The notes under the pieces: model-generated
Databases searched by the model: none
The model's input: the letters and a program-made list of their open reading frames with translations, nothing else
What the model was told of the DNA's origin: nothing
Position numbers and translations under genes: made by a program
DNA from: Bacteroidia bacterium
GTDB taxonomy: Bacteria > Bacteroidota > Bacteroidia > J057 > JANWXU01
Length of the DNA: 48,540 bases
Assembly (NCBI GenBank): GCA_025057395.1
Contig: JANWXU010000014.1
Location: forward strand, 1 to 48,540
Reading direction: 5' to 3'
Shown: positions 25,905-35,442 of the stretch, one piece after another
Position numbering within the stretch: position 1 is the stretch's first letter
How the letters are laid out: each line of letters begins with the position of its first letter

Positions 25905-26807
25905 TCACTGGTTAAATTCAAACTCAGATATTTTATGAGATTCAAAACTGTTAATCGGACTACTTGAAATAACATCTAATTGCAATTCATAACTAGGAAT
26001 ATAGCTACCATCAAATGAATGTTGTACATTAAAGTCTAAAACTTCCTCCCCTTGTTCGTAAATAGCATTTCGAGCAAATTTTCCTATGCACTGTCCATTT
26101 TCTACTTTTGAGTACCAACCTTTACCATAAGCAATTTTTAGATAATATTGCCCCTCAGGAATATTCCGAATCTCGAACATAGAATGGCTATTGATAAAAA
26201 CGTAACGAATACATTCATGAGTTAATAAATCCATCACTTTAATAGCCACGTCTGTATTACCTCCTACATACACTCTAAGATAATTACTAATTTTTCCTCT
26301 TTTTGGAGTAAAATTATAGCAAGGGGGCATATCTCCATTACTAAACACAGTCGCCTCCCATCCTTGGCTTTTTAAAAGATTTTCTTCCTTTTTATTTTCA
26401 TAATTTCTATGTTGCCCATAGTTTATGTAATCAATATTACCCAGATTTAAACTTTTATCACCCCCACCTCCATACCTTTCATACTGCGTATTATATCCTT
26501 GTGCCGACCTTAACGACAATGAAAAGAAATCATCTAAAGACAAGTTATGCGTGCTACTTTCTTCATTTTTTTTACTCTCCTCGTCATTTCGTTGACTATA
26601 GCCATCAGATAAGGCGGTAGAATCATCCTCAGCTGCTTGTTTAAAAGTATCATCTAAGTCACCCTCTTGAGGATTTTCTGTGTATTCAACAGTAGCAGAA
26701 TCATAGTCTTCTCCATGTTCTTGAGGAGATAATTTATTCTTTACATAAGAAAAAACTAGTGCAATAACCACTAGGATTAAAAAAATTCTTCGAATACTTA
26801 TTTTCAT
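25905..26807 (-). CDS. Membrane-anchored protein of unknown function
   Basis: I do not recognise this 300-residue protein. It begins with a basic N-terminus and one hydrophobic helix (residues 7-22), which is either a signal anchor or an uncleaved signal peptide. Residues 27-85 are acidic and rich in Asp, Glu and Ser and are probably disordered. From about residue 150 a beta-rich domain contains three Cys (PPCYNF, THECIRY, GQCIGKF) and IPEGQYYLKIAYG. That phrase resembles small periplasmic beta-sandwich domains that carry peptide or carbohydrate ligands, though the match is weak. It stands alone between the haloperoxidase gene and the giant T9SS gene. A periplasmic location is inferred. Confidence 0.75.
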   Translation of the reverse strand: MKISIRRIFLILVVIALVFSYVKNKLSPQEHGEDYDSATVEYTENPQEGDLDDTFKQAAEDDSTALSDGYSQRNDEESKKNEESSTHNLSLDDFFSLSLRSAQGYNTQYERYGGGGDKSLNLGNIDYINYGQHRNYENKKEENLLKSQGWEATVFSNGDMPPCYNFTPKRGKISNYLRVYVGGNTDVAIKVMDLLTHECIRYVFINSHSMFEIRNIPEGQYYLKIAYGKGWYSKVENGQCIGKFARNAIYEQGEEVLDFNVQHSFDGSYIPSYELQLDVISSSPINSFESHKISEFEFNQ

Positions 26808-27009
26808 TTTCTTTTTAATTTAAGACGAATATGCATAACATATATATAAAATCTTCAAGTAATAGGCAATATATAATTTGTAATTTTTATATAAAAAAAT
26901 TTTTTTCAGTGCTTTATTGCTTAATCACTGCTGCCAGCTTATGCCAAAAGCAGCACTTGTAATTAATTTCTAAAGTAATTTTCACAACCCTTTGTAGTTT
27001 GCCTCTTAT

Positions 27010-27045
27010 AAAAATAAAAAAGGGGAAAGAAAATTTTCTTTCCCC
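27010..27045 (-). terminator. Rho-independent terminator of the giant T9SS gene
   Basis: A perfect palindrome of two 12-base arms (27022-27033 and 27034-27045) is followed, on the minus strand, by TTTTTTATTTTT (27021-27010). The centre of the stem is AAAATTTT, so the real loop would be about four bases. It lies 24 bases beyond the stop of the 1738-residue gene and is a convincing intrinsic terminator for it. Confidence 0.85.
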
Positions 27046-27068
27046 CTATCAAAGCAATCTAAGCTAAA

Positions 27069-30000
27069 TTAGTGCACTACTACTCGTACACTCTCTCGTC
27101 TTCCGTCTAAAGTTATAGATACCAAATAGATTCCTGGGTTTAGGGCAGATGGAGTTATCCAAAATTCATTAGAGCCAGGTACTACATCTAATATCTCTCT
27201 ATAAACCATCCTTCCTGCAGCGTCTGTAATCGAGAGTTCGGCTTCTCCCGCCCTTTCTGCTTGCAATAAAACCCAAAACTGCCCATTATTAGGATTAGGG
27301 TATACAACATACAATGGACTAGTAGCATTGTGGCTAAGTCTAGCATTTGAAGCTACCGTAAATTGACGTTCTCTTGAAGGAAGTGATAACAAGCCTCTGC
27401 ATATAGAGTAAATACGGTAACTATAAGTTTGCCCAACTATTAATGAACTGAAAGTATACGTGGAAGGGAAGGCACTTACCTCCACCACCCGTATATTATT
27501 AGGATTATTAGTTTGCCACCACTCAATACGATAAGTAGTAGCTGCCCGAACGGGCGTCCATTCAATAGTTACATTGCCATTGGCGTTACTTACTACAAAA
27601 GCATTCGGCGGCGGAGGACAAATAGCAGTGGGCGCTCCTGCTATGAACCTTAAAGGTTCAGAATAAGCTGAGCGCAATCCTCCTCTACAAATACTCCTTA
27701 TTTCAATCTGATACTCCACACTACTTTCTAAAAGTGACCTGCTTATCCGATAAGAATTTACATTTCCTACCGTAAAAGGCGAACCTAGAATGCAATTATT
27801 GAGATTATTTGCTTGGCAAATCCGAATTTCATAACCTGTTACCCCGTCACTACTTATCGTTTCCCATTGAAACTCTACTAAATTACCGGAGTAAGAAATC
27901 TGCGTGATTGAAGGCGTAGCGCAACTCCTTAGATTGAAAATAACACTGTTAGAATAAGCACTTATAGAATTATTTGCACAAAGGCTCCGCACAGAGATTA
28001 TATACCTTTCAGTAGGTAGAATAGAATTAAAATTAACTAATACTTCATTAATAGAGGTATATAAAACTTGGCAATCATTAGGATTACTTGCCGGGCAAAT
28101 GCGAAACTCGTAACTACTAGCATTAGGAACAGAAGCCCAGAAGAAACGATAGGCAGTACTTAATTCTTGTACATAATTATTTTCATCAATTTGGGGAGCT
28201 AAGCAGCCAGGTGCAGGAAAGGAAGGTATACTAAAAATACTGCCCTCTGAGAAGCTCGATTCTCGGTTGCGGCAAACACTTTGCAAACGCACTATATAAC
28301 GCGTATTCATCACAAACCTATCCCACGATAGCCTTAGATTAGTACCTGTTACAGACAAACGTTCGACAGGGCAACGTGATGGATTATTTTCCTCGCATAT
28401 TGTTACTAAATAATTTACAACGTTCGTAATAGCATTCCAACTTAACTCTATGCTACTATGCGTGGCATTCATACTTACTAAAGGCGCTGATGGTGGATTG
28501 CAAGATGGCGTTGAAAGATCAGGCGGTACTGTAACAGTTTGTATTACCGATTCACATCCCCTTGCATCTCGCACACGATATTGATATACACCTGGGCGAA
28601 GGCCTGGAAATATCGACGAATTTTGATATTGATTATTATTTTGCCCTTCTAGCCAGTATGCTATAGCTGTACTACTGGATATTCTCACACTACCATCTAA
28701 GCAAGTAGAACAAGTAGCAGGAGTAGGTATAGCAATAGCCGTAGGCAGGGGATTTACTACCACCACTACACTTGCCCTTGCAGCACAACGTGCATCTCCA
28801 TTGCTTACTTCCACAAAATAAGTAGTTGTTTGACTAGGAGCAGCCACTACACAAGCTGTATTGGTAGCAGAAAGTCCTACTGCAGGGCTCCAAGTATAAG
28901 TAGAGCCACCTCCTGCACACAAGCGAATGCTAGAACCTGCGCATACTTCTACTGGGCTTCTTAGACCAATTTGAGCGGGATCTACCGGAGTAATCACCCT
29001 AATAGGTACTAAGATATTTTTGCGACAGCCCGATTGAATGTCAGAAACTTCTAAAGTGTATATTGTGCTTTGTTGGGGCGCAACTAATGGCGCTGCAGCA
29101 GTAACACTACTTAAACCACTACTTGGACTCCAACGATAAACATAATTTCCACTTCCTCCACTAACCTGAGGACGAACCACTATACTATTACCTCCACATA
29201 CTGCCAAATTAGGCTCAATTGTAACATCAAAATTTCTACAATTAGGCTCTCGCACCGTGACAGTAACTTCTCGGCGGCAAGTTCCTGAAGCATCCAAATT
29301 TTCTAGAACAATACGATATCTACCTGCCGGTAAACTATCAAAAGTAGCTGTTACTCGTCCATCCCAAAACCCGCTACGGGTAACATCTTGCACAAGAGTA
29401 TTTACCGCACCAGGCTCAACTACTCGTACTATAGCTGTAGTACTAGCAGGACATTTATTAGGGTCATTTTGGTCTCCTGCAGTAACATTATAAATAGTAG
29501 TTCTACTAGGACTTACAATTACTTCAGACTTTTTGGGTGGATCCAGCTCTAGCTTGGGTGCTGGGCTCCAATTATAGGTAGTATATCCTGCATTGAAAAC
29601 ATCAATCACTCTAAGAGTAGCTTCTTGCCCTTGGCAAAGGGTTAGGAAACTAGGTTCTACAGCAATAGCTGTTAAAGGCACCTCTACGCGGTAAACAAAA
29701 TTATAAGGGCAATTATCAATAACCCCACTATAATGGATAACATGTACACCTGGTCCAGCTAGATTAGGATCAAAGCTAAATTGACTACCTTGCTGCTGAA
29801 TACCAGGCCCACTAAAAATACCATTTTTAGGAAAAGAAGGGGGCACACTAGAAAAATTTAACCGAACTATACTCTGCTCCTTACAAATTTTAGTAGGTAA
29901 ACCAATATCTGCAGGACTAGCACTAATGGGCTCATTAGCTACTCTAAAAGGAACGGTCACACCATAACTACAACCACTGAGCGGATCTTTACCCGAATAA

Positions 30001-32285
30001 GAAATTTTATATTCTGCTGGAGGAAGATTGTTTACATACAAGATATTTCCTACTAAAGCACCGCTAATAGGCGGGTCTAAGGTAAGAGTACCCCCTGCTG
30101 GTTGAGGATTTAATTGTAAAGCTCCTCGCGTCTGACAAATTACCGGTACTATACCTCCAATATTTGCTTCTGGCCCCGCTTTGACATTAATTCTTATACT
30201 CTGGGAAGCAGTACAGCCATCTATCGTAACTGCATAATTAATAACTTGATTGCCAACTGGCAATTTAGAAACATCTAAAATGTATGTCAAATTACTAGGA
30301 TCAGAATTATCAGGACTAATCGCCGTGGCTAAATGTGCGGGCACAAAACTTCCACGTGGGGGTAAAATTCGAAATCGAATTAGCCCCTCGCTATTACAAT
30401 ATTCTTGCTTTAAATTTTGAACTTCTACCCTAGGGGGATTAAATACAACAACCGTATCTTGAGCTTCAGCCTCACAGGAACCTAGCTTTAGCTTATAAGT
30501 AATAACGTGCCTTCCCTCGCCTGCTACCAAAGGTTCAAATATCCACTTACCGTGCTCTTTTTTTACCCCTAAGCCAGCAAAAGAAATATTTTGTGCTAAC
30601 TCATCGTAATTTCCTGTGAGCTCAAATTTACGATTAGTGGTGGCACTACAAATAGCAAAGACCTTTTGCGATAGCGTAAGCTGCGGAGTAGGTGGCTTAC
30701 TTACAAAAAATTCAATTTCACCATCGTAAGGGCAGGGGTCCTGTTCAGGGTTAGGAGGAATAGTATCTTTATAACGTAAAATAAACTTTTTATAGGGAGC
30801 ATTGTCTGGAATACGAGCACTCAAGACAGAAAAATCAATTTTTTCGTCCCCCGCTATGCCTGCCGTTTGAATGGCACTGGGCACAGGCACACCCGTAGAA
30901 GGATCAATAACTTCAAACTTTCCCCCGGTTGGCAATGCGCTAATCGCAAAGGGCACGTCACGGGTACAAAATGCTAGTCCTTTTTCAAAATTAAACTTAG
31001 GATAATCGGGTTTAGGAGCACGCAAAAAGAAATCTTTAGAAATACTAAAACGACATCCATCCGGCAAATTGCCACTATAGGTAATTTGGTAACGCACCTC
31101 AGGATTTACAAAAGCAGTAATTCTACCAGGAAATAAGGTATTCCCTACTATAGCACCAGCTCCTGGCACCGGATTAATGCTAAAAGTAGCACCCGCTACA
31201 TTAGGCTTAGGATCTAAATTTAAGCGATTATTACCAGCATTATCAGCACATAAATAAGCAGGAGTAGGAAAAGAAAAATCAGGTAGCTCATCTACCACTT
31301 GCAATTGAAAATTCTTGGTAATAATGCACCCCCCTACCTGATAACGAAAAGTAATACTGTGCCTTCCAGGACCCGCCACACGTGGATCGAAAGTGGTTTC
31401 ATTAAGATTATTTACTAGTCCTGAACTTGGGCTACTAAAGCTTACCCCTACCGTTAGGGGGTTGTCACCTAGCCTAGCAGTTAATCTTGTCAATTCATTT
31501 TGAGCAATGCAACGTACTTCATTATCATTAATTGTCGAACCATTGACTAGTACTTGAGGATTTCCTGGATCACGCGTGATTTCAAAACTTATGTCAACAA
31601 TAGACTGGCACTTATACTCATTATTTGTTGTAGAGCGAAAGCGCAAAATATGAGTACCAGGAGGATAATTAGAAGGCTTGAATTTATAAGTATACTTATA
31701 AGAAGCCCCTGACTTAGGAATAGCAATAGGTGCGCCCCTACCGTCAGGAATTATCTCAAGAATACCATCTGGAATATCATCATTGCCTATATCATCATTA
31801 GGTTGTTTGCGAACAGTAATTATGTATTCTTGGTCATCGCTTTGGCAATACTGACGATCCTGCTTTAAGCCCGTAATAATCAAATTAAGAGAAGCTTGAA
31901 CTTTAATTTTTGCCTCACAAGTTATTTGCCTAAAATCTTTATCTAAGTAGTTTAAATAAATAATATATTCCTGGCCGTCTTTCGTAGTCTTTCCTGGCAA
32001 ATCTTTTACTGAAAGGGCATAATCCCCTGGTATAGCTCCTTGCCGAACAGCTGCCCCCACAAAAGTAGGGTTTCGAATAATAGCATTAGCGTTTTTAGGC
32101 TTAAAAAAAAGCTTATAAGTATTAGGGTCGGTATTACAAAAAATATCTCTCCCCCCCGAGGGGCTACTAAGGTTTATTTCGTTATTACCATCCTGATAAT
32201 ATACATCTGCTTCACATTGGCCCCATGCGCTAGTGGCACCAAAAAGAAGCAAGATACCAAACCATACTAACAATCTATTAAACAT
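27069..32285 (-). CDS. Giant Ig/FN3 cell-surface protein with T9SS sorting domain
   Basis: This 1738-residue protein has a signal peptide (residues 1-22, ending TSAWGQ). About a dozen beta-sandwich modules of 80-100 residues follow to about 1250, each marked by a Cys near its start (for example LCQGQEATLRV, VCGGNSIVVRP, VCAGSSIRL). They resemble the Ig-like and SprB-type repeats of gliding and adhesion proteins. Four fibronectin type III domains span about 1260-1650 with SxxLSW/SxxFxW patterns. The C-terminal 80 residues (VYPNPNNGQ, ending SVRVVVH) form a T9SS type A sorting domain, so the protein should be exported by the type IX system and attached to the surface or released. It is transcribed alone, with a terminator after it. 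Confidence 0.93.
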   Translation of the reverse strand: MFNRLLVWFGILLLFGATSAWGQCEADVYYQDGNNEINLSSPSGGRDIFCNTDPNTYKLFFKPKNANAIIRNPTFVGAAVRQGAIPGDYALSVKDLPGKTTKDGQEYIIYLNYLDKDFRQITCEAKIKVQASLNLIITGLKQDRQYCQSDDQEYIITVRKQPNDDIGNDDIPDGILEIIPDGRGAPIAIPKSGASYKYTYKFKPSNYPPGTHILRFRSTTNNEYKCQSIVDISFEITRDPGNPQVLVNGSTINDNEVRCIAQNELTRLTARLGDNPLTVGVSFSSPSSGLVNNLNETTFDPRVAGPGRHSITFRYQVGGCIITKNFQLQVVDELPDFSFPTPAYLCADNAGNNRLNLDPKPNVAGATFSINPVPGAGAIVGNTLFPGRITAFVNPEVRYQITYSGNLPDGCRFSISKDFFLRAPKPDYPKFNFEKGLAFCTRDVPFAISALPTGGKFEVIDPSTGVPVPSAIQTAGIAGDEKIDFSVLSARIPDNAPYKKFILRYKDTIPPNPEQDPCPYDGEIEFFVSKPPTPQLTLSQKVFAICSATTNRKFELTGNYDELAQNISFAGLGVKKEHGKWIFEPLVAGEGRHVITYKLKLGSCEAEAQDTVVVFNPPRVEVQNLKQEYCNSEGLIRFRILPPRGSFVPAHLATAISPDNSDPSNLTYILDVSKLPVGNQVINYAVTIDGCTASQSIRINVKAGPEANIGGIVPVICQTRGALQLNPQPAGGTLTLDPPISGALVGNILYVNNLPPAEYKISYSGKDPLSGCSYGVTVPFRVANEPISASPADIGLPTKICKEQSIVRLNFSSVPPSFPKNGIFSGPGIQQQGSQFSFDPNLAGPGVHVIHYSGVIDNCPYNFVYRVEVPLTAIAVEPSFLTLCQGQEATLRVIDVFNAGYTTYNWSPAPKLELDPPKKSEVIVSPSRTTIYNVTAGDQNDPNKCPASTTAIVRVVEPGAVNTLVQDVTRSGFWDGRVTATFDSLPAGRYRIVLENLDASGTCRREVTVTVREPNCRNFDVTIEPNLAVCGGNSIVVRPQVSGGSGNYVYRWSPSSGLSSVTAAAPLVAPQQSTIYTLEVSDIQSGCRKNILVPIRVITPVDPAQIGLRSPVEVCAGSSIRLCAGGGSTYTWSPAVGLSATNTACVVAAPSQTTTYFVEVSNGDARCAARASVVVVVNPLPTAIAIPTPATCSTCLDGSVRISSSTAIAYWLEGQNNNQYQNSSIFPGLRPGVYQYRVRDARGCESVIQTVTVPPDLSTPSCNPPSAPLVSMNATHSSIELSWNAITNVVNYLVTICEENNPSRCPVERLSVTGTNLRLSWDRFVMNTRYIVRLQSVCRNRESSFSEGSIFSIPSFPAPGCLAPQIDENNYVQELSTAYRFFWASVPNASSYEFRICPASNPNDCQVLYTSINEVLVNFNSILPTERYIISVRSLCANNSISAYSNSVIFNLRSCATPSITQISYSGNLVEFQWETISSDGVTGYEIRICQANNLNNCILGSPFTVGNVNSYRISRSLLESSVEYQIEIRSICRGGLRSAYSEPLRFIAGAPTAICPPPPNAFVVSNANGNVTIEWTPVRAATTYRIEWWQTNNPNNIRVVEVSAFPSTYTFSSLIVGQTYSYRIYSICRGLLSLPSRERQFTVASNARLSHNATSPLYVVYPNPNNGQFWVLLQAERAGEAELSITDAAGRMVYREILDVVPGSNEFWITPSALNPGIYLVSITLDGRRESVRVVVH

Positions 32286-32356
32286 ATTTGTAAATGTAAG
32301 AATTCTGCCCTTTAAAGTTATTGAATTAAGAGATTATAATGTACAACAAAATAAAG

Positions 32357-32364
32357 CAAAATTA
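32357..32364 (-). promoter_or_regulatory. Possible -7 box upstream of the giant T9SS gene
   Basis: On the minus strand the sequence reads TAATTTTG, matching TAnnTTTG, about 72 bases before the ATG at 32285. No clear TTG is found 19-21 bases further upstream. The region is AT-rich, so chance matches are likely. Confidence 0.3.
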
Positions 32365-32456
32365 AAAAATAAGTTACTACACTTAGATAGTAAGTAAAGT
32401 TTAGGAAATATTCAAAATTTTAGCAAGTTTTTAACAAGAAATTTTTTATTGAAATA

Positions 32457-33404
32457 TTAACTTTTCCAATAACTAAGTAACACTAAAAAACTATACCCTG
32501 TGAGAGCACTCAAGAAAAAAGCTAAAACACAAAGTAATAGCCTAGGGGGTCTTGCTACTTCAAAAGTAACTACTCCTGGAGCAATAACATTTAAAAGTTT
32601 TGTACTTCGAACTTCCGATTGGCGAAATTGATAATCATTATACATAGCTGCAAGTCTTTTTTGGAGTCGCTTTATTTCGTTAGCATAGCCCAACATTTTA
32701 TCATAAGCAAAATGAAAAGAGGGCTGAGAGAATGATTTTTCTAAAAGCCACTTGTTTAAATTCTCGGGAGTTTTATGCAAAGGATAGATGCCCAAATTAC
32801 GATAATAAATTTGCAAACTATCTTCCAAACTTTGAATTTTTTGCTGCATTAGCTGAATACTTTGGTACTGAGCTTCAATAATTTGGGTACGAGCAGCTGT
32901 CTTTTCTAAAAAACTATCAGCAATGCTAATCAATTCTTGAATAATTTTAACTGCGCGGTAGGGATCAGTATCATAAACCACAAGTTCTATCTTAGCAGTG
33001 CCCTCTAGGTACACCCTTATTTTATCTTCATAATAATCTTGTAGGAGCTTATTCTTTTGATGAACATCCTGGATATTCTCTAGACCGTAAGCGGCCAGTA
33101 AATTATACTTATGTGCTACCCGCTGGCGCGTTTGTGGGGATTTTAATAATGCTACTATATTTTCTAGCTGTAGGCGCAAAGCCGTACCGTAACCCTTATA
33201 CATTTCTTTAGGAAAATTGGCAGATCGTATATATTTAAAATTAGGCAAAACAAGAAGAGCTTGGCTGCGGTACTCTGAAGCCCAAAAATGAGGGTGTAGA
33301 CGAAGAGCTACCAAAAGAGTAGATAGACTAGCAAAAAATAATAGCTTTTTATAGTTTTGAAGGGCAATCGTTTTAAGCAAAAGGACTTCTTCTCTAGCTA
33401 ACAT
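32457..33404 (-). CDS. Wzz-like polysaccharide chain-length determinant protein
   Basis: This 315-residue protein has two membrane helices (about 20-36 and 288-311) flanking a long, mostly helical periplasmic section with coiled-coil stretches near 175-205 and 240-265. Before the second helix comes a Pro-containing segment (VIAPGVVTFEVARPPR), as in Wzz/GumC-type polysaccharide co-polymerases that set chain length of exported glycans. No tyrosine-kinase domain is attached. Similarity is by layout rather than by a strict motif, so I am only moderately sure of the role. The gene starts three bases after pyrB on the same strand, so it should be on the pyr message. No other polysaccharide gene is nearby. 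Confidence 0.7.
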   Translation of the reverse strand: MLAREEVLLLKTIALQNYKKLLFFASLSTLLVALRLHPHFWASEYRSQALLVLPNFKYIRSANFPKEMYKGYGTALRLQLENIVALLKSPQTRQRVAHKYNLLAAYGLENIQDVHQKNKLLQDYYEDKIRVYLEGTAKIELVVYDTDPYRAVKIIQELISIADSFLEKTAARTQIIEAQYQSIQLMQQKIQSLEDSLQIYYRNLGIYPLHKTPENLNKWLLEKSFSQPSFHFAYDKMLGYANEIKRLQKRLAAMYNDYQFRQSEVRSTKLLNVIAPGVVTFEVARPPRLLLCVLAFFLSALTGYSFLVLLSYWKS

Positions 33405-33407
33405 TGT

Positions 33408-34340
33408 TTAGGAAGGATTAGCTGCCAACAAATACAAAACAGCCATTCGTATAGCTACACCATTAAGCACCTGGTCTAAAATAAGAGAATGAGGGCCATC
33501 TGCTACCTCGGAAGAGATTTCCACTCCTCGATTAATAGGACCTGGGTGCAAAATGGTAATAGGATGGCGTACCTTTTCCAATACCTCGGGAGTAATGCCA
33601 AAATATTGATGGTATTCTCGAAGGGAAGGAAGGTAATTTCCTTTCTGCCTTTCGTGCTGAATACGAAGTACATTTGCTACATCACACCACTGTAATGTAT
33701 CCATTAATTCATAGGAAGTTGTTACACCTAAAGACTCAATATAAGGAGGTAATAGCGTAGAGGGACCACATAAGCGAACCTGTGCTCCCAACTTAGTAAG
33801 AGCCCAAATATTTGAAAGTGCCACCCGACTGTGTAAAATATCACCAATGATTGCTACTTTTAGCCCTTTAAGAGTACCAAATTTTTGCTGTAAAGTAAAG
33901 CAGTCTAATAAGGCTTGAGTAGGATGCTCGTGAGCCCCATCTCCGGCATTAATGATAATAGCTGGTATACGGGTACTTAAAAAGTGAGGAGCACCAGGCG
34001 AGGGATGCCGAATTACTACTACATCCACTTTCATAGCTAAAATATTTTGAACAGTATCTAGCAGAGTCTCGCCTTTTTTCACGCTGGAAGTACTTGCCGA
34101 AAAATTAATAAGCTCGGCAGAAAGTCTTTTAGCAGCAAGTTCAAAAGAAACACGAGTACGAGTAGAACTTTCAAAAAAAAGATTAACTACTGTAATTTCC
34201 TTCAGAGAAGGTACTTTTTTGATGGAACGCTCTAAAACCGTTTTAAATTGTGCGGCAGTTTGAAAGATAATTTCAATATCTGAAACCTGCAATTCTTTGA
34301 TCCCTAAAAGGTGCTTTACCGAAAGTTGCGACCGTGCCAT
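33408..34340 (-). CDS. pyrB: Aspartate carbamoyltransferase catalytic subunit
   Basis: PyrB condenses carbamoyl phosphate with aspartate, the committed step of de novo pyrimidine synthesis. The 310-residue length fits the catalytic chain. S59-T60-R61-T62 in [12 protein letters not shown] binds carbamoyl phosphate; [12 protein letters not shown] and [16 protein letters not shown] are also conserved. The ATG at 34340 lies 23 bases after the pyrR stop, so PyrR-regulated co-transcription is expected. No regulatory pyrI is present. Confidence 0.96.
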   Translation of the reverse strand: MARSQLSVKHLLGIKELQVSDIEIIFQTAAQFKTVLERSIKKVPSLKEITVVNLFFESSTRTRVSFELAAKRLSAELINFSASTSSVKKGETLLDTVQNILAMKVDVVVIRHPSPGAPHFLSTRIPAIIINAGDGAHEHPTQALLDCFTLQQKFGTLKGLKVAIIGDILHSRVALSNIWALTKLGAQVRLCGPSTLLPPYIESLGVTTSYELMDTLQWCDVANVLRIQHERQKGNYLPSLREYHQYFGITPEVLEKVRHPITILHPGPINRGVEISSEVADGPHSLILDQVLNGVAIRMAVLYLLAANPS

Positions 34341-34363
34341 GAATTAAAAACAAAACTTTCTAT

Positions 34364-34900
34364 CTAAAAGGACCGAGTTTCAATTCGAACAGAGTCCTTG
34401 CCATGTATTTCTTGCCATTCTACTGTGACTCTCTCAGAATCTAGGCTATCAATTTCAATTCCTACGTAATTTGCCATAATTGGTAAGTCTCTTTTTCTTT
34501 TTCTATCTACCAAAACAAGAAGCTCTACTAGGGCAGGACGCCCAAAAGAAAGAATAGCATCAAGTGCAGCTCTTACGGTACGGCCAGTATACAAAACATC
34601 ATCCACAAGAATCACCCTTTTGTCAGTAATAAGAAAGTCAATTTTAGTAGCATTAGGCAACAAAGGGGAGCGAATTTTATAATCATCTCGATGAAAAGTA
34701 ACATCTAGTTCTCCATAAGGAAGGGTAATATTTTCATCTAATAGTAGACGATGAATTCTCCTTGCCAGGTAAATTCCTCTAGGCTGTATGCCAATGATAC
34801 AAGAACTAGCAAAATTTTCATGTTTTTCTTTTAGCTGCTCCGCTAGACGCAAAAGTGTATAAGAAAGCTGTTGAGGTAAAAAAAGTTCACGGCTTGGCAT
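34364..34900 (-). CDS. pyrR: Pyr operon regulator / uracil phosphoribosyltransferase PyrR
   Basis: PyrR binds uridine nucleotides and regulates pyrimidine genes, often by binding leader mRNA, and also has weak uracil phosphoribosyltransferase activity. The PRPP-binding motif is VILVDDVLYTGRTV. The ATG at 34900 (MPSRELFLPQQ) gives 178 residues; a TTG at 34915 in frame would add five, but the ATG is more likely. It overlaps the end of the EVE-domain gene by 14 bases (34887-34900), so the two are translated together. I see no obvious attenuator upstream of pyrR, which lies inside the EVE gene. pyrB follows 23 bases later. Confidence 0.93.
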   Translation of the reverse strand: MPSRELFLPQQLSYTLLRLAEQLKEKHENFASSCIIGIQPRGIYLARRIHRLLLDENITLPYGELDVTFHRDDYKIRSPLLPNATKIDFLITDKRVILVDDVLYTGRTVRAALDAILSFGRPALVELLVLVDRKRKRDLPIMANYVGIEIDSLDSERVTVEWQEIHGKDSVRIETRSF

Positions 34901-35339
34901 TTTGGAATTCTTCAAAGAAAGAATGCAAGGGGGTCTTGCCTAGGGTACAAATGATTTCAAATTCTTCAGCTTTAAGGGGCATCACAGAAAGACGACTTTG
35001 TCGAATGAGAGGAATATTTTGCAAGGCAGGATGTGCCTTAATAGCAGCAAGCGTAACTGGTTCTTGCAGCGGTAATACAGGAACAAGCTCTACTGCTAAC
35101 CACCTTGAATCTTCAGCTGTAGGGTCTGGAAAAGCCGTTTTCGATACCCTCGCAATACCCATAACCCTTTTATCTGTTACCGAGTGGTAAAATAGAACAT
35201 AGTCTCCTAATTCCATAGCCCGAAGATTATTCCTTGCCTGGTAATTCCGTACTCCATCCCAGACTGCTGCTTGTCTACTCCAAAAGTCTTGCCAAGAAAA
35301 CTTTGTCGGCTCTTGCTTGACTAACCAGAATTTACACAT
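34887..35339 (-). CDS. EVE-domain protein
   Basis: This 150-residue protein consists of a single EVE domain: KFWLVKQEP at the N-terminus, then VWDGVRNYQARN, and GDYVLFYHSV, as in the thymocyte nuclear protein 1 family. EVE domains have a PUA-like fold and bind modified bases in nucleic acids; stand-alone bacterial members are of uncertain role. It has no catalytic motif. The start is the ATG at 35339 and its final codons overlap pyrR. Being the first gene of the cluster, it may share the promoter in the short divergent region before accA. Confidence 0.9.
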   Translation of the reverse strand: MCKFWLVKQEPTKFSWQDFWSRQAAVWDGVRNYQARNNLRAMELGDYVLFYHSVTDKRVMGIARVSKTAFPDPTAEDSRWLAVELVPVLPLQEPVTLAAIKAHPALQNIPLIRQSRLSVMPLKAEEFEIICTLGKTPLHSFFEEFQNAKP

Positions 35340-35369
35340 TTTTCACTTAAACTTGTCAAAAGCTATCTT

Positions 35370-35404
35370 ATTTTGAAAAATTATTCAATAGCTATTTTCA
35401 AAAT
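35370..35404. promoter_or_regulatory. Inverted repeat in the accA/EVE divergent region
   Basis: A perfect 10-base inverted repeat (ATTTTGAAAA at 35370-35379 and TTTTCAAAAT at 35395-35404, 15 bases apart) lies between the divergent EVE and accA genes. It overlaps the expected promoters of both and could be an operator for a dimeric regulator. The AT-richness makes a chance repeat possible. Confidence 0.35.
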
Positions 35405-35442
35405 TTTCTATCTTGCTAAGCAAATATAAAAAAAGAACCCAT

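Noticed and set aside
29257-29493. Plus-strand frames inside the giant minus-strand genes
   Set aside because: They are low-complexity shadows of the Ig-repeat coding sequence with no domain or promoter support.
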